In this document: one piece after another, positions 8,335-15,721 of the stretch
How the letters are laid out: every line of letters begins with the position of its first letter
How positions within the stretch are numbered: position 1 is the first letter of the stretch
Assembly (NCBI RefSeq): GCF_001595645.1
Contig: NZ_LNKT01000001.1
Location: 413,811 to 477,810 of the forward strand
Direction of reading: 5' to 3'
From: Sulfurovum riftiae
GTDB lineage: Bacteria > Campylobacterota > Campylobacteria > Campylobacterales > Sulfurovaceae
Length of the DNA stretch: 64,000 nucleotides
Made by a program: the position numbers and the translations under genes
Notes under the pieces: model-generated
What the model saw: the letters and a program-made list of their open reading frames with translations, nothing else
What the model was told of the DNA's origin: nothing
The model's database searches: none

Positions 8335-9318
8335 ATGGATCTGATACTGATACTTACATATCTGGCACTTGTCACACTGATCTTCAAGATCTTCAGGGTT
8401 CCTGTCAACAAATGGAGTGTCACAACGGCTATTTTCGGCGGGGCATTAATCCTGGGCTGGATCTATATCTCTATGGGGTACTTCCATCCGGCTACCACAC
8501 ACGGGCAGAGCTACTTCAAGTCGACACCGCTCTCTGTATCGGTCAGAGGGAAAGTGGTGAAGATCTATGTGGACGATGATCGTCACCTGAAGAAAGGTGA
8601 ACCGATTTTCCAGATCGATCCTACACCCTATGAGAGCAAGGTTAAAGAGCTTGAATCGATGTTTGCACTGGCAAAGAGCAGGTACTCTGAAAACATTCAG
8701 TTGCAAAAAGAGGGAAGCGGGAGTAAGTTCGATGTCGAAAATGTGAGATCGGAAGTAAAAAAGCTCAAGGATGAGCTTATCAGGGCCCGCTTCGATCTTA
8801 ACAGTACTACTGTCGTTGCCCCGATAGATGGGCATATTGCCCATAACCGTCTGACACTGGGTACGATGGCGGGTGTTTTCAAGGTTTCTTCCCTCATCAC
8901 CTTTATTCCAGACCAGAAACCGCGATACATCGCTGCATTCAAGCCGAACAGCATCAGTAACATCGAGCCTGGTCTTGAAGCCTGGGTGACCTTTCCTGCC
9001 AAACCGGGCAAGGTATTCAAAGCGAAGGTCAAAAAGGTCTGGTATGAACTCAGACAGGGACAGCTTCTTCCCAACACATGGATGATCAATGTCAACAGAA
9101 CAGGCTTCCCCGCACGTGTCCCTGTCGAGTTCGAGATCGTCGATGAAAGTTTCCCACACTACCACATCCCTGTTGGAAGTGTCATGTGGGCGACCGTCTT
9201 CTCCGAGCACCTCGAATTCCTCACGATCCTGCGCTCCATCCTGTTTACGATGTTCAGCTGGAAGAACATCCTGAGTTTCGACGGTGAAGGAAGTGCCGGT
9301 GAAGGGCACGGAGAGTAG
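8335..9318 (+). CDS. HlyD-family membrane fusion protein (YiaV-like)
   Basis: A 327-aa protein with two N-terminal membrane segments (about residues 1-22 and 30-48). A biotinyl-lipoyl half-motif follows (VSVRGKVVKIYVDDDRHLKKGEPIF, about 63-87), then a helical hairpin (KVKELESMFALAKSRY...), the second lipoyl half (STTVVAPIDGHIAHNRLTLG), and a beta-barrel region. It would span the periplasm as adaptor of an exporter. No ABC, MFS or TolC partner is encoded next to it; the only close partner is the DUF3302 protein. It is last in the operon; a 144-bp gap separates it from the AraC gene. Confidence 0.82.
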   Translation: MDLILILTYLALVTLIFKIFRVPVNKWSVTTAIFGGALILGWIYISMGYFHPATTHGQSYFKSTPLSVSVRGKVVKIYVDDDRHLKKGEPIFQIDPTPYESKVKELESMFALAKSRYSENIQLQKEGSGSKFDVENVRSEVKKLKDELIRARFDLNSTTVVAPIDGHIAHNRLTLGTMAGVFKVSSLITFIPDQKPRYIAAFKPNSISNIEPGLEAWVTFPAKPGKVFKAKVKKVWYELRQGQLLPNTWMINVNRTGFPARVPVEFEIVDESFPHYHIPVGSVMWATVFSEHLEFLTILRSILFTMFSWKNILSFDGEGSAGEGHGE

Positions 9319-9399
9319 CCATGTTTCAGATCGGGTGCAGTGAGAAAGAAGAGAATATCTTCAGATTAAAAGGATTTTTTTTAAATAATATGTAAAATT

Positions 9400-9433
9400 C
9401 CCCCCCCCGTGTTAAGTACATTTTTGGTATATT
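9400..9433 (+). promoter_or_regulatory. C9 homopolymer tract in the AraC-gene promoter
   Basis: Nine consecutive C residues at 9400-9408 lie immediately before GTGTTAAG and a TATATT -10-like hexamer at 9428-9433, so the tract covers the -35 region. Homopolymeric C/G tracts of this length are the usual phase-variable elements in Campylobacterota; slippage would change promoter geometry. The tract is outside the reading frame if translation starts at 9463. Confidence 0.55.
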
Positions 9434-9462
9434 ATTACAAAATTGTAGATGGAAAGGGTGGT

Positions 9463-10416
9463 ATGCCAAAAGAGCTGTTTAAAGCCGGATATGTCATACA
9501 TACGTCAGAGCAAACCCCTGAAGAAGTCCCCGACTATACACACGGCTGGGATCTCGATATCAATGAAATGACGAAACAGCCGTTTGAAGTAGACATTCGG
9601 GCAGTACATACCTTCCATATGCAACTCTCTCTCATGCACTACCATACGGCCGTTATGATAGACGGTGGTTATCCTGATGGTGCAGTGGTCTTCTCTTGTA
9701 TCAAGACAAATGGGTTGATCCATGAGAAGAACCGTACGTATCACAACGATGACATGATCATGCTCAATGACAATAAGCGTTTTGACCTTATTGTCAGTGA
9801 ACCCTGTTATATTTTTACACTTGCGATCGAGAAAGAGATATTGGAGAGAGAGTTCGAATCTTTTTTCAAATTACCGTTCATACAAGTGTACAGAGAACAG
9901 GATATTTACCTGGACCAGAAACAGAGTGAAGCATTCTATTCTCTTTTTAATGAACAGATGGAACTGCTTAAACAAAGATCCCATGAGAACACTTCCAGAG
10001 AAGCGTATGCTGCTTTGGAAATAGAAATACTCAAAAAACTTTTTTCCTATTTCCTCTTTCGCCCCAAAGAGATAAATTACCTTCCCAGGTATATCCGTAA
10101 CGGGAGGGTGTTACTGGAGGAAAACATCAATGCCACCTATACGATCGCAGATATGGTGGAGGACCTTCATATCAGCAAGCGGACGATACAGTATGGATTC
10201 AAACATTACCTGGGGTTCACACCCAAAGAGTATCAGCAGTATATCCGACTCAACGGTATACGCAATACTATTTTGAGTATGAAGGATCGGTACACGCCTC
10301 TCTCCGAGATTGCGGCAAAGTACAACTATTTCCACTTGGGACACTTTTCGACAGAGTATAAAAAATTCTTTGGCGAATCCCCGTCCGAAACACTTCGAAA
10401 AGTACAACATAGCTGA
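9463..10416 (+). CDS. AraC-family transcriptional regulator
   Basis: A 317-aa regulator. The N-terminal about 200 residues form a cupin-like sensor of unknown ligand. The C-terminal about 100 residues carry two helix-turn-helix units, TIADMVEDLHISKRTIQYGF and LSEIAAKYNYFHLGHFSTEY, ending in FFGESPSETLR, the standard AraC/XylS signature. The ATG at 9463 follows GGAAAGGG; an upstream GTG at 9409 lies before the -10-like element and is unlikely. It sits between the two operons that share the 16-bp motif and is the obvious candidate to bind it; this is not shown by sequence alone. Confidence 0.88.
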   Translation: MPKELFKAGYVIHTSEQTPEEVPDYTHGWDLDINEMTKQPFEVDIRAVHTFHMQLSLMHYHTAVMIDGGYPDGAVVFSCIKTNGLIHEKNRTYHNDDMIMLNDNKRFDLIVSEPCYIFTLAIEKEILEREFESFFKLPFIQVYREQDIYLDQKQSEAFYSLFNEQMELLKQRSHENTSREAYAALEIEILKKLFSYFLFRPKEINYLPRYIRNGRVLLEENINATYTIADMVEDLHISKRTIQYGFKHYLGFTPKEYQQYIRLNGIRNTILSMKDRYTPLSEIAAKYNYFHLGHFSTEYKKFFGESPSETLRKVQHS

Positions 10417-10445
10417 TTTTTTTATTGATGAATGTAAATATAGGG

Positions 10446-10481
10446 ATGCGAATTCATTCGCATTTCAGCGACTAAAGTCGC
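10446..10481. repeat. Tandem hairpins downstream of the AraC gene
   Basis: Two perfect small palindromes: ATGCGAAT/ATTCGCAT (10446-10463, 2-nt loop) and GCGACT/AGTCGC (10468-10481, 2-nt loop). They lie 30 bp after the AraC stop codon and could act as a terminator or be a REP-like element. The remaining 10482-10749 contains the promoter at 10521-10593 and an untranslated leader of about 150 nt in which I see no gene. Confidence 0.55.
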
Positions 10482-10520
10482 CGCTCCAAGACTATTGGGC
10501 TTAATGATGGCCCTAAGGTG

Positions 10521-10593
10521 TTGCACATTTCTGATAATGATAGATGAACTCTTGCGCATTTCTGATAATATCCCTTTTTTTGCTCGCTATAAT
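10521..10593 (+). promoter_or_regulatory. Promoter of the UlaG-like pair with two copies of the shared motif (sites E and D)
   Basis: TTGCACATTTCTGATA (10521-10536) and TTGCGCATTTCTGATA (10552-10567) are direct repeats 31 bp apart, about three helical turns. The proximal copy lies 36 bp upstream of TATAAT at 10588-10593, within 1 bp of the spacing at sites A, B and C. A tandem site with the proximal copy overlapping -35 fits an AraC-type activator. Confidence 0.65.
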
Positions 10594-10749
10594 CATTAGC
10601 GACACAGCAGTTGAACAGAGTGCAGGCACATGCATATGATCTGTTCTGAAATGTTGTTGTGTAGATGTATCGGTCTCATGCAAGGCAGATACTAAAAGCA
10701 CAATGTCGGGTAAAAACAGTGTCTTAACAAAAAAAGAATAGGAGTGAAG

Positions 10750-11766
10750 ATGGAAAAATTGATTGAACAGAAAAAAAGCCAACCCTCTCCGGTCATAGGG
10801 AGTACGAGACTTTCGCACAGGGATGACCGTTTCCCGAGGATCGTACAGGTTGGAGATGTGGCATATGCCCAGAACAAGAACAACGACCGTATTATCGCTG
10901 CACACTACTACGGTGGTCTGCATGAGGATGCTGGTGAGGTGAAGATCAGCTATTACGGAATGTCCGCATTTCACATTACGACACCCAAAGGGCTGGAGAT
11001 ATTCATCGACCCGTGGAAGAACCCTTGTGACCCTGCGTGGGGCGGTATCTGGTTCGGTAACCGTATGCCGATGACCCACTGTGATATCGGTCTTGTGACA
11101 CACAGCCATTTTGACAACAACGCCTATGAGATGCTTGATGCAGGACTGCTGATGAGAGGGATGACCGGTAAGTACAGCTTTGCCGATGTGAAGATCACCG
11201 GGCTGGCGGACAAACACATTGCAGAGACGGAGAGCGAGGTCTACACCAGAGAGGTGATGGAAGTGCTTTACCCATTCCCGAATGTTGATTTCGAGGACAG
11301 GGATAATACCATCTATGTCGTAGAGACAGGCGGACTCAAGATCGTACACTGGGGGCACAACCGCCAGAACCCGCCAGAGGATATCTGGGAGCAGCTTCAA
11401 AATGTCGATATCGCCATTCTCCCCGTTACCGATGACGGACGTCAGCTGACACCGGAGTGGGCTGACAAGATCGCTCAGAAGATGAATGCCAAGGTGGTCA
11501 TTCCATGCCACTACTTCATCGAAGGGATCAACATCGAGAACCATGGATGGGGAGAAGCGGCAGATAAATATACGCTGGCTCGCGAACATACAGTACTTCA
11601 AGATGCAACTGTTACGATTACACCTGAGAGCCTTAAAGATCACAAACAGCATGTGATGTACTTCGGTGGAGTTGTTAACTTCGAGAAACTGGAGCATCGT
11701 GCCAAAAAGATGACCGACTCTGTGGCAAAAGTGCCTGAAGTCAAGCCCGTATGGGAAAATGCATAA
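10750..11766 (+). CDS. UlaG-like metallo-beta-lactamase-fold protein with altered metal motif
   Basis: A 338-aa protein of the MBL-fold superfamily, closest in layout to L-ascorbate-6-phosphate lactonase (UlaG)-type proteins: a core beginning VKISYYGMSAFHI, then the metal loop at 117-124. That loop reads THSHFDNN, so the canonical HxHxDH is HxHxDN (H118, H120, D122, N123). Later elements remain: H-W-G-H-N-R-Q near residue 203, PVTDDG, and PCHYFIEG. The paralog 18 bp downstream keeps an intact motif. ATG 10750 follows AGGAG with 5-nt spacing. No signal peptide, so cytosolic. Substrate unknown; a heteromer with the paralog is possible. Confidence 0.78.
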   Translation: MEKLIEQKKSQPSPVIGSTRLSHRDDRFPRIVQVGDVAYAQNKNNDRIIAAHYYGGLHEDAGEVKISYYGMSAFHITTPKGLEIFIDPWKNPCDPAWGGIWFGNRMPMTHCDIGLVTHSHFDNNAYEMLDAGLLMRGMTGKYSFADVKITGLADKHIAETESEVYTREVMEVLYPFPNVDFEDRDNTIYVVETGGLKIVHWGHNRQNPPEDIWEQLQNVDIAILPVTDDGRQLTPEWADKIAQKMNAKVVIPCHYFIEGINIENHGWGEAADKYTLAREHTVLQDATVTITPESLKDHKQHVMYFGGVVNFEKLEHRAKKMTDSVAKVPEVKPVWENA

Positions 11767-11784
11767 GAAAAGGAGAAGAGAACA

Positions 11785-12801
11785 ATGGATATGACTAAAC
11801 TACCGAATCCTCCGACATGGCTTGTGCCGGTCATCGGGGACAACACTTTCTACCAGGAGGTCAAAAACGACCGTCTGATCAAAGCGCAAAAAACAGGTGA
11901 GATCCGTAAAGATACGGGCAAAGTGGATATCAGCTACTACGGAATGATCTCTTACAAGGTCACTTCCCCTGCCGGTATCGAGATACTGATCGATCCTTTC
12001 CGTAATGCACCCGACCTTGACCTTGGGGGTATCTGGTTCCTTTCACAGTTCCCTGAGATCTATGCGGACATCGTTGTCTCTACCCATGCACACGGAGACC
12101 ATGATGGTATGAGCCGTGTGAAGGCACCGATGATGCTTGACAGATTTGCAGGTACCATCGAGATCGGGGATGTGAAGATCACAGGATTCCCTGACAAGCA
12201 CGTGAGCAACCCGGAGAATGAAATCTATGACGGGAAGATCCTCGAGAAGGCATTCGGAAAGCACAACTACCCGCCGGGAGAAAACATGGAGTGGGATAAC
12301 TCTATGATATTAATCGAAACAGGCGGTATGAAGATCCTGCACTGGGGTGACAACAGACAGAACCCGCCGCCGGAGATGTTCGAGCAGATCGGCGATATAG
12401 ATATCTATATCTCTGCGATCAGTGATGACGGTCATATTACCACACCAAGATGGGGTAACAAGATCGGTAAAGAGAAACTGCATGCCAAAGTGGTCTTCCC
12501 CGGACACTACAATGTCGAGGGTATCAACCATCCGTATGCATCAGGAATCATCGATGCGACACAGTTCACACGTTCACACGAACATACCTTCATTAAAGAG
12601 AGGGTCATCAGTCTCAGCAAGGAAGACATCAAAGACATGGACTTCCATGTCATGTACTTTGGAGAGAATGTCAACTGGGATGTCCTCAAGTGGCCGCATA
12701 AGTATCCATATGAGTACCCTGTCACACCGATCGAGGTGTGGCCTGGTGATCCGAGAGCTTGGGAAGAGTACAAGCCGAAGAACGGCGAGCGTTACGAATA
12801 G
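11785..12801 (+). CDS. UlaG-like metallo-beta-lactamase-fold hydrolase with intact motif
   Basis: A 338-aa cytosolic paralog of the preceding gene; shared stretches include DISYYGM, HWGDNRQNPP, ISDDGH and FPGHYNVEGIN. Its metal loop THAHGDHDG (H101, H103, D105, H106) is the canonical HxHxDH, so it should bind two metals and hydrolyse a lactone, phosphodiester or similar bond. It starts 18 bp after its partner with AGGAGAAG upstream, so both are translated from one mRNA. Tandem duplication followed by divergence of one copy is inferred. Confidence 0.82.
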   Translation: MDMTKLPNPPTWLVPVIGDNTFYQEVKNDRLIKAQKTGEIRKDTGKVDISYYGMISYKVTSPAGIEILIDPFRNAPDLDLGGIWFLSQFPEIYADIVVSTHAHGDHDGMSRVKAPMMLDRFAGTIEIGDVKITGFPDKHVSNPENEIYDGKILEKAFGKHNYPPGENMEWDNSMILIETGGMKILHWGDNRQNPPPEMFEQIGDIDIYISAISDDGHITTPRWGNKIGKEKLHAKVVFPGHYNVEGINHPYASGIIDATQFTRSHEHTFIKERVISLSKEDIKDMDFHVMYFGENVNWDVLKWPHKYPYEYPVTPIEVWPGDPRAWEEYKPKNGERYE

Positions 12802-12842
12802 CCTATCGTTCAAGAGCCGGCAGGTATGTCCGGCCCTTGGGC

Positions 12843-12876
12843 TGCCCAAATATCTTGGAATGAAGGTATTTGGGCA
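12843..12876 (+). promoter_or_regulatory. Leader hairpin before the outer-membrane protein gene
   Basis: TGCCCAAATA (12843-12852) and TATTTGGGCA (12867-12876) form a perfect 10-bp stem with a 14-nt loop, in the 99-bp gap before the ATG at 12901. It lacks a following T run, so an mRNA stability or processing element is more likely than a terminator. Confidence 0.45.
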
Positions 12877-12900
12877 ACCCAAATCAATCGAGGAAAAAAT

Positions 12901-13698
12901 ATGAAAACTATCAATAAGATCGTGCTTGCAGCTGTAGCATCTGTTTCCATGCTGAATGCCGGAGGTGATATTGCACCTGCTGAGAATACGGTAACCGAAG
13001 ATGTCGTCAAAGAATGGCAGAATGAATTCCAGCTCTATGGACTGGCTGTATGGATCCAGGGTGATATGACCCTGGGTAGACTGCCGTCTTCTGACCTTGA
13101 TATCACGCCACACGATATTTTCAGCAATCTTAAACTCGGCGCGATGGTTCACTATGAAGGGCACCATACAAACGGATGGGGTCTCTGGCTTGATTATGCA
13201 TTTATGAATCTTGGATTCAATATTGCAGATACGCTTTTTGTACAAGATACAGCCGGATACTATCAGGGTATTCTGGAAGCCTTTGTCAAATACAGAGTAC
13301 CGTTGGAAAAAGGGTATATCGACTATTACGGTGGTATCAGATGGTGGCATAACGATATAGACAATTCTCTTACTATCGGTTCCACGACGATCGACCGAAG
13401 TCGTGTGATTGACTGGTACGATCCTGTCATCGGTGCCAGATGGACCCATCCTCTCAATGAGAAGTGGAGTACAATGCTCAGAGGTGATGTCGGTGGGTTT
13501 AGCATAGGTACGGCTTCTGATTTTACAGCAGCTGTTGAACTGGGTGCCCTCTATGATATCAATGCAGACTGGCAGTTGAAGTTTAGCTTCAAGTCTCTCT
13601 GGGTTGACTATGAAGAGGGTACGCTCGAACAGAAGGACCACTTTGTCTACGACACTGTCAACTTTGGACCGATCATTGGGATTACTTACAGATTTTAG
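12901..13698 (+). CDS. Outer-membrane beta-barrel protein, unknown ligand
   Basis: A 265-aa protein with signal peptide MKTINKIVLAAVASVSMLNA and cleavage before GGDIA. The rest shows alternating amphipathic strands (NGWGLWLDYAFMNLGF, GYIDYYGGIRWWHNDI, WSTMLRGDVGGFSIG) and ends ...IIGITYRF, the aromatic C-terminus typical of Bam-assembled barrels. GAGGAAAA precedes ATG 12901. It is probably the third gene of the UlaG-like operon, after a leader hairpin that may separate its expression. I do not assign a named porin family. Confidence 0.7.
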   Translation: MKTINKIVLAAVASVSMLNAGGDIAPAENTVTEDVVKEWQNEFQLYGLAVWIQGDMTLGRLPSSDLDITPHDIFSNLKLGAMVHYEGHHTNGWGLWLDYAFMNLGFNIADTLFVQDTAGYYQGILEAFVKYRVPLEKGYIDYYGGIRWWHNDIDNSLTIGSTTIDRSRVIDWYDPVIGARWTHPLNEKWSTMLRGDVGGFSIGTASDFTAAVELGALYDINADWQLKFSFKSLWVDYEEGTLEQKDHFVYDTVNFGPIIGITYRF

Positions 13699-13799
13699 CG
13701 GTTTTTCTATTTTTATGTTCTAAGGGCATAAGACAAGCTTTGTATAATCTTTCTAAAGTATAGTATAACTTCAAAATCATTGTTAATAAGGGAAAAAGA

Positions 13800-14735
13800 A
13801 TGGATTGGATAAAGCAACTAAAAAGAGGAACAGCCATGGTTGTTCTTAGTGCAGGAATGGTGTTTTCAGGTGGAACGGTTTTGATGGCGGAAGCACACCC
13901 GACTTTGGCTCAGGAGCCTGTACAGGTGGACCAGATGCCGGAGAAGAACGAACTCATTGTGGCTTATTACGGTCGTCCGGGGGTTAAGTCTCTTGGTGTG
14001 TTGGGACAGCACCCCATAGAGCAGCTCAAGCCGATGATCAAAAAGAAGGCAGCGGAGTACGCGAAGATCACAGGGAAGCATGTCAGACCGGGTTTCGATA
14101 TTATCTACGGCCTGGCTTCGGCAGCTCCGGGACCAAGAAAAGACTATATCATCCATCTCAATTCCAAAAAACTGCAGCCGTATATTGATGCGGCTGAGAA
14201 CGAAGGGTTCGTACTTTTTCTCGAGACACAGCTTGGCGAGCATATGCCCCAGGATGCGATCCATCATATTTTGAAGTATTTAAAGCACCACAATGTCCAT
14301 TTGGCGGTCGACCCGGAATTTGAGGTGAGCAACCTTTCTGTACGCCCGGGTAAGAAGATCGGACATGTCAAAGCGGCATGGATCAATCAGGTGCAGGAGA
14401 TCATGGACAAGTATATGAGAGAGAACGGCATTACCGAGAAGAAAATCCTGCTGCTTCATATGTTCAGACATACGATGGTCGAACACAAAGAGCGTCTCAA
14501 GCATTATGACAATATCGACCTTATCTTTAATCTGGATGGCCACGGTTCTCCGAAGCTGAAAGTAGGTATCTACAATGCCATCTATACCGAGAAGTATGCC
14601 GACAAGGTCGCAGGAGGCTTCAAGCTCTTCTTCAAAGAGGACCATCCGATGATGACACCCAAACAGGTGATGGGGATGGAACATGCACAAGGTGCAAAAG
14701 TGAAACATCCGCCTAAGCTTATCAACTATCAATAG
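13800..14735 (+). CDS. Exported protein of unknown function, 311 aa
   Basis: The N-terminus (MDWIKQLKRGTAMVVLSAGM, then about 10 hydrophobic residues ending MAEA) is a signal peptide. The mature region alternates predicted strands and helices (LIVAYYGRPGVKSLGVLG, DYIIHLNSKKL, GFVLFLETQLGEH, VHLAVDPEFEV, KILLLHMFRH, IDLIFNLDGHG), which suggests a TIM-barrel-like alpha/beta fold. I do not recognise the family or a catalytic signature, although the DPEFE acidic cluster and LDGHG could line a barrel mouth. It has its own promoter: TATAAT at 13743-13748, about 50 nt before the start. It may or may not belong to the upstream locus. Confidence 0.65.
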   Translation: MDWIKQLKRGTAMVVLSAGMVFSGGTVLMAEAHPTLAQEPVQVDQMPEKNELIVAYYGRPGVKSLGVLGQHPIEQLKPMIKKKAAEYAKITGKHVRPGFDIIYGLASAAPGPRKDYIIHLNSKKLQPYIDAAENEGFVLFLETQLGEHMPQDAIHHILKYLKHHNVHLAVDPEFEVSNLSVRPGKKIGHVKAAWINQVQEIMDKYMRENGITEKKILLLHMFRHTMVEHKERLKHYDNIDLIFNLDGHGSPKLKVGIYNAIYTEKYADKVAGGFKLFFKEDHPMMTPKQVMGMEHAQGAKVKHPPKLINYQ

Positions 14736-14815
14736 ATCGTTTTCCCCTGTACAGTATCAATGAGAACTGGCAGTAGGTAGAAAATCTATAGTTATGGCTT
14801 CCGATTTTGAATAAA

Positions 14816-15081
14816 GGGCACTTCTAAAAACCCTGCATACCCATAATGGGTTTTGCAAATGTGAGATTGTGCAAGAGGCTTTCAAGTCATAGCCAAAGCT
14901 ACGATGAAGGAAGCATCTTGTGCAAGATCGCGTTTGCAAAGCCCACCCTGCGGGCAATACAAGCTTCCGCCCATGCGGCGTTACTCACTTTTGACGTAGC
15001 TACGGCTATGCCTGCAAGTGAGTGCTTTGCCTGAACGAAAGCTTGTAATGTTATGGGCATACAGGGTTTTTAGAGGTGTCC
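14816..15081. mobile_element. MITE-like element, 266 bp, with terminal inverted repeats and TAAA duplication
   Basis: Left end GGGCACTTCTAAAAACCCTG... and the reverse complement of the right end GGACACCTCTAAAAACCCTG... match at 27 of 31 positions. The element is flanked by TAAA on both sides (14812-14815 and 15082-15085), a 4-bp target duplication. It contains no credible gene but has internal palindromic segments. It fills most of the 400-bp gap between the exported protein and the next gene. Short relatives with the same ends lie at 38064 and 61121. TIR style and 4-bp duplication suggest mobilisation by an IS5-like transposase (inference). Confidence 0.75.
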
Positions 15082-15135
15082 TAAAAATAGTTATCTGACT
15101 GTGGATGATGGTATAAGTATGATAGTGCATAGGTT

Positions 15136-15543
15136 TCATGTCTCCAGGGGAGCTTTACCTGCTTTGGCACGGATCTTATTGATGGCAGCGATGAGTGGAG
15201 GACGGGTGATGATCCACTGTTCTATTTTGTATTTGTATGGGAAGTCTGTGAGAACAATACCCAGAAGTATGGTGAGAATACCCTGTCCCGGCGTGAAAAG
15301 CATGATGACACCGCCGATGATGAAAAGAATACCAAGTATATTTTTTATGAACAGATAGAGTAGTCTTACAATAGGACAGCAATGGTCTATGGAGTGTTCC
15401 TGTTTTTCTTTATGCAGGAAATAGTCCGAAGGTATATGAACGAGTAATTTCAGGATCAGTACGGCAGAGGTGATCAGCCCAATGACAGATATGAGGGTGA
15501 GCCAAAGAAGCAGTGCTTCATGCTCGTAGATAAAAGTCGACAT
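15136..15543 (-). CDS. Small membrane protein, PGPGW-like
   Basis: A 135-aa protein with three hydrophobic segments: about residues 9-35, 63-83 and 86-100. The middle pair surrounds FTPGQGILTILLGI, which resembles the PGPGW motif region of a small family of putative transmembrane proteins of unknown function. The C-terminal tail PLIAAINKIRAKAGKAPLE is basic and probably cytoplasmic. GAAAGGT precedes ATG 15543. It diverges from the cardiolipin synthase gene. Family assignment is tentative. Confidence 0.6.
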   Translation of the reverse strand: MSTFIYEHEALLLWLTLISVIGLITSAVLILKLLVHIPSDYFLHKEKQEHSIDHCCPIVRLLYLFIKNILGILFIIGGVIMLFTPGQGILTILLGIVLTDFPYKYKIEQWIITRPPLIAAINKIRAKAGKAPLET

Positions 15544-15721
15544 ATGCTTACCTTTCTGTTCTCTCGACAGGACCTGTCCTGTACCTCATTTTGAAATTCT
15601 ATCATATTTGTAAGCACCATGTCGTTCCTGTTTGGAGGATAAGTGCTTTTTTTGCGATTATAAGTATAATTGTAAAACAAGGGTACAGATATGTGGCCTA
15701 TCCAATAATAAAGAAGCAGTT

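Noticed and set aside
9409..9462. GTG start for the AraC gene next to the C tract
   Set aside because: It lies upstream of the TATATT element, and ATG 9463 has a good GGAAAGGG site.
10513..11697. 394-codon open frame opposite the first UlaG-like gene
   Set aside because: It spans a promoter and a gene antisense and has His/Asp-rich antisense composition without family resemblance.
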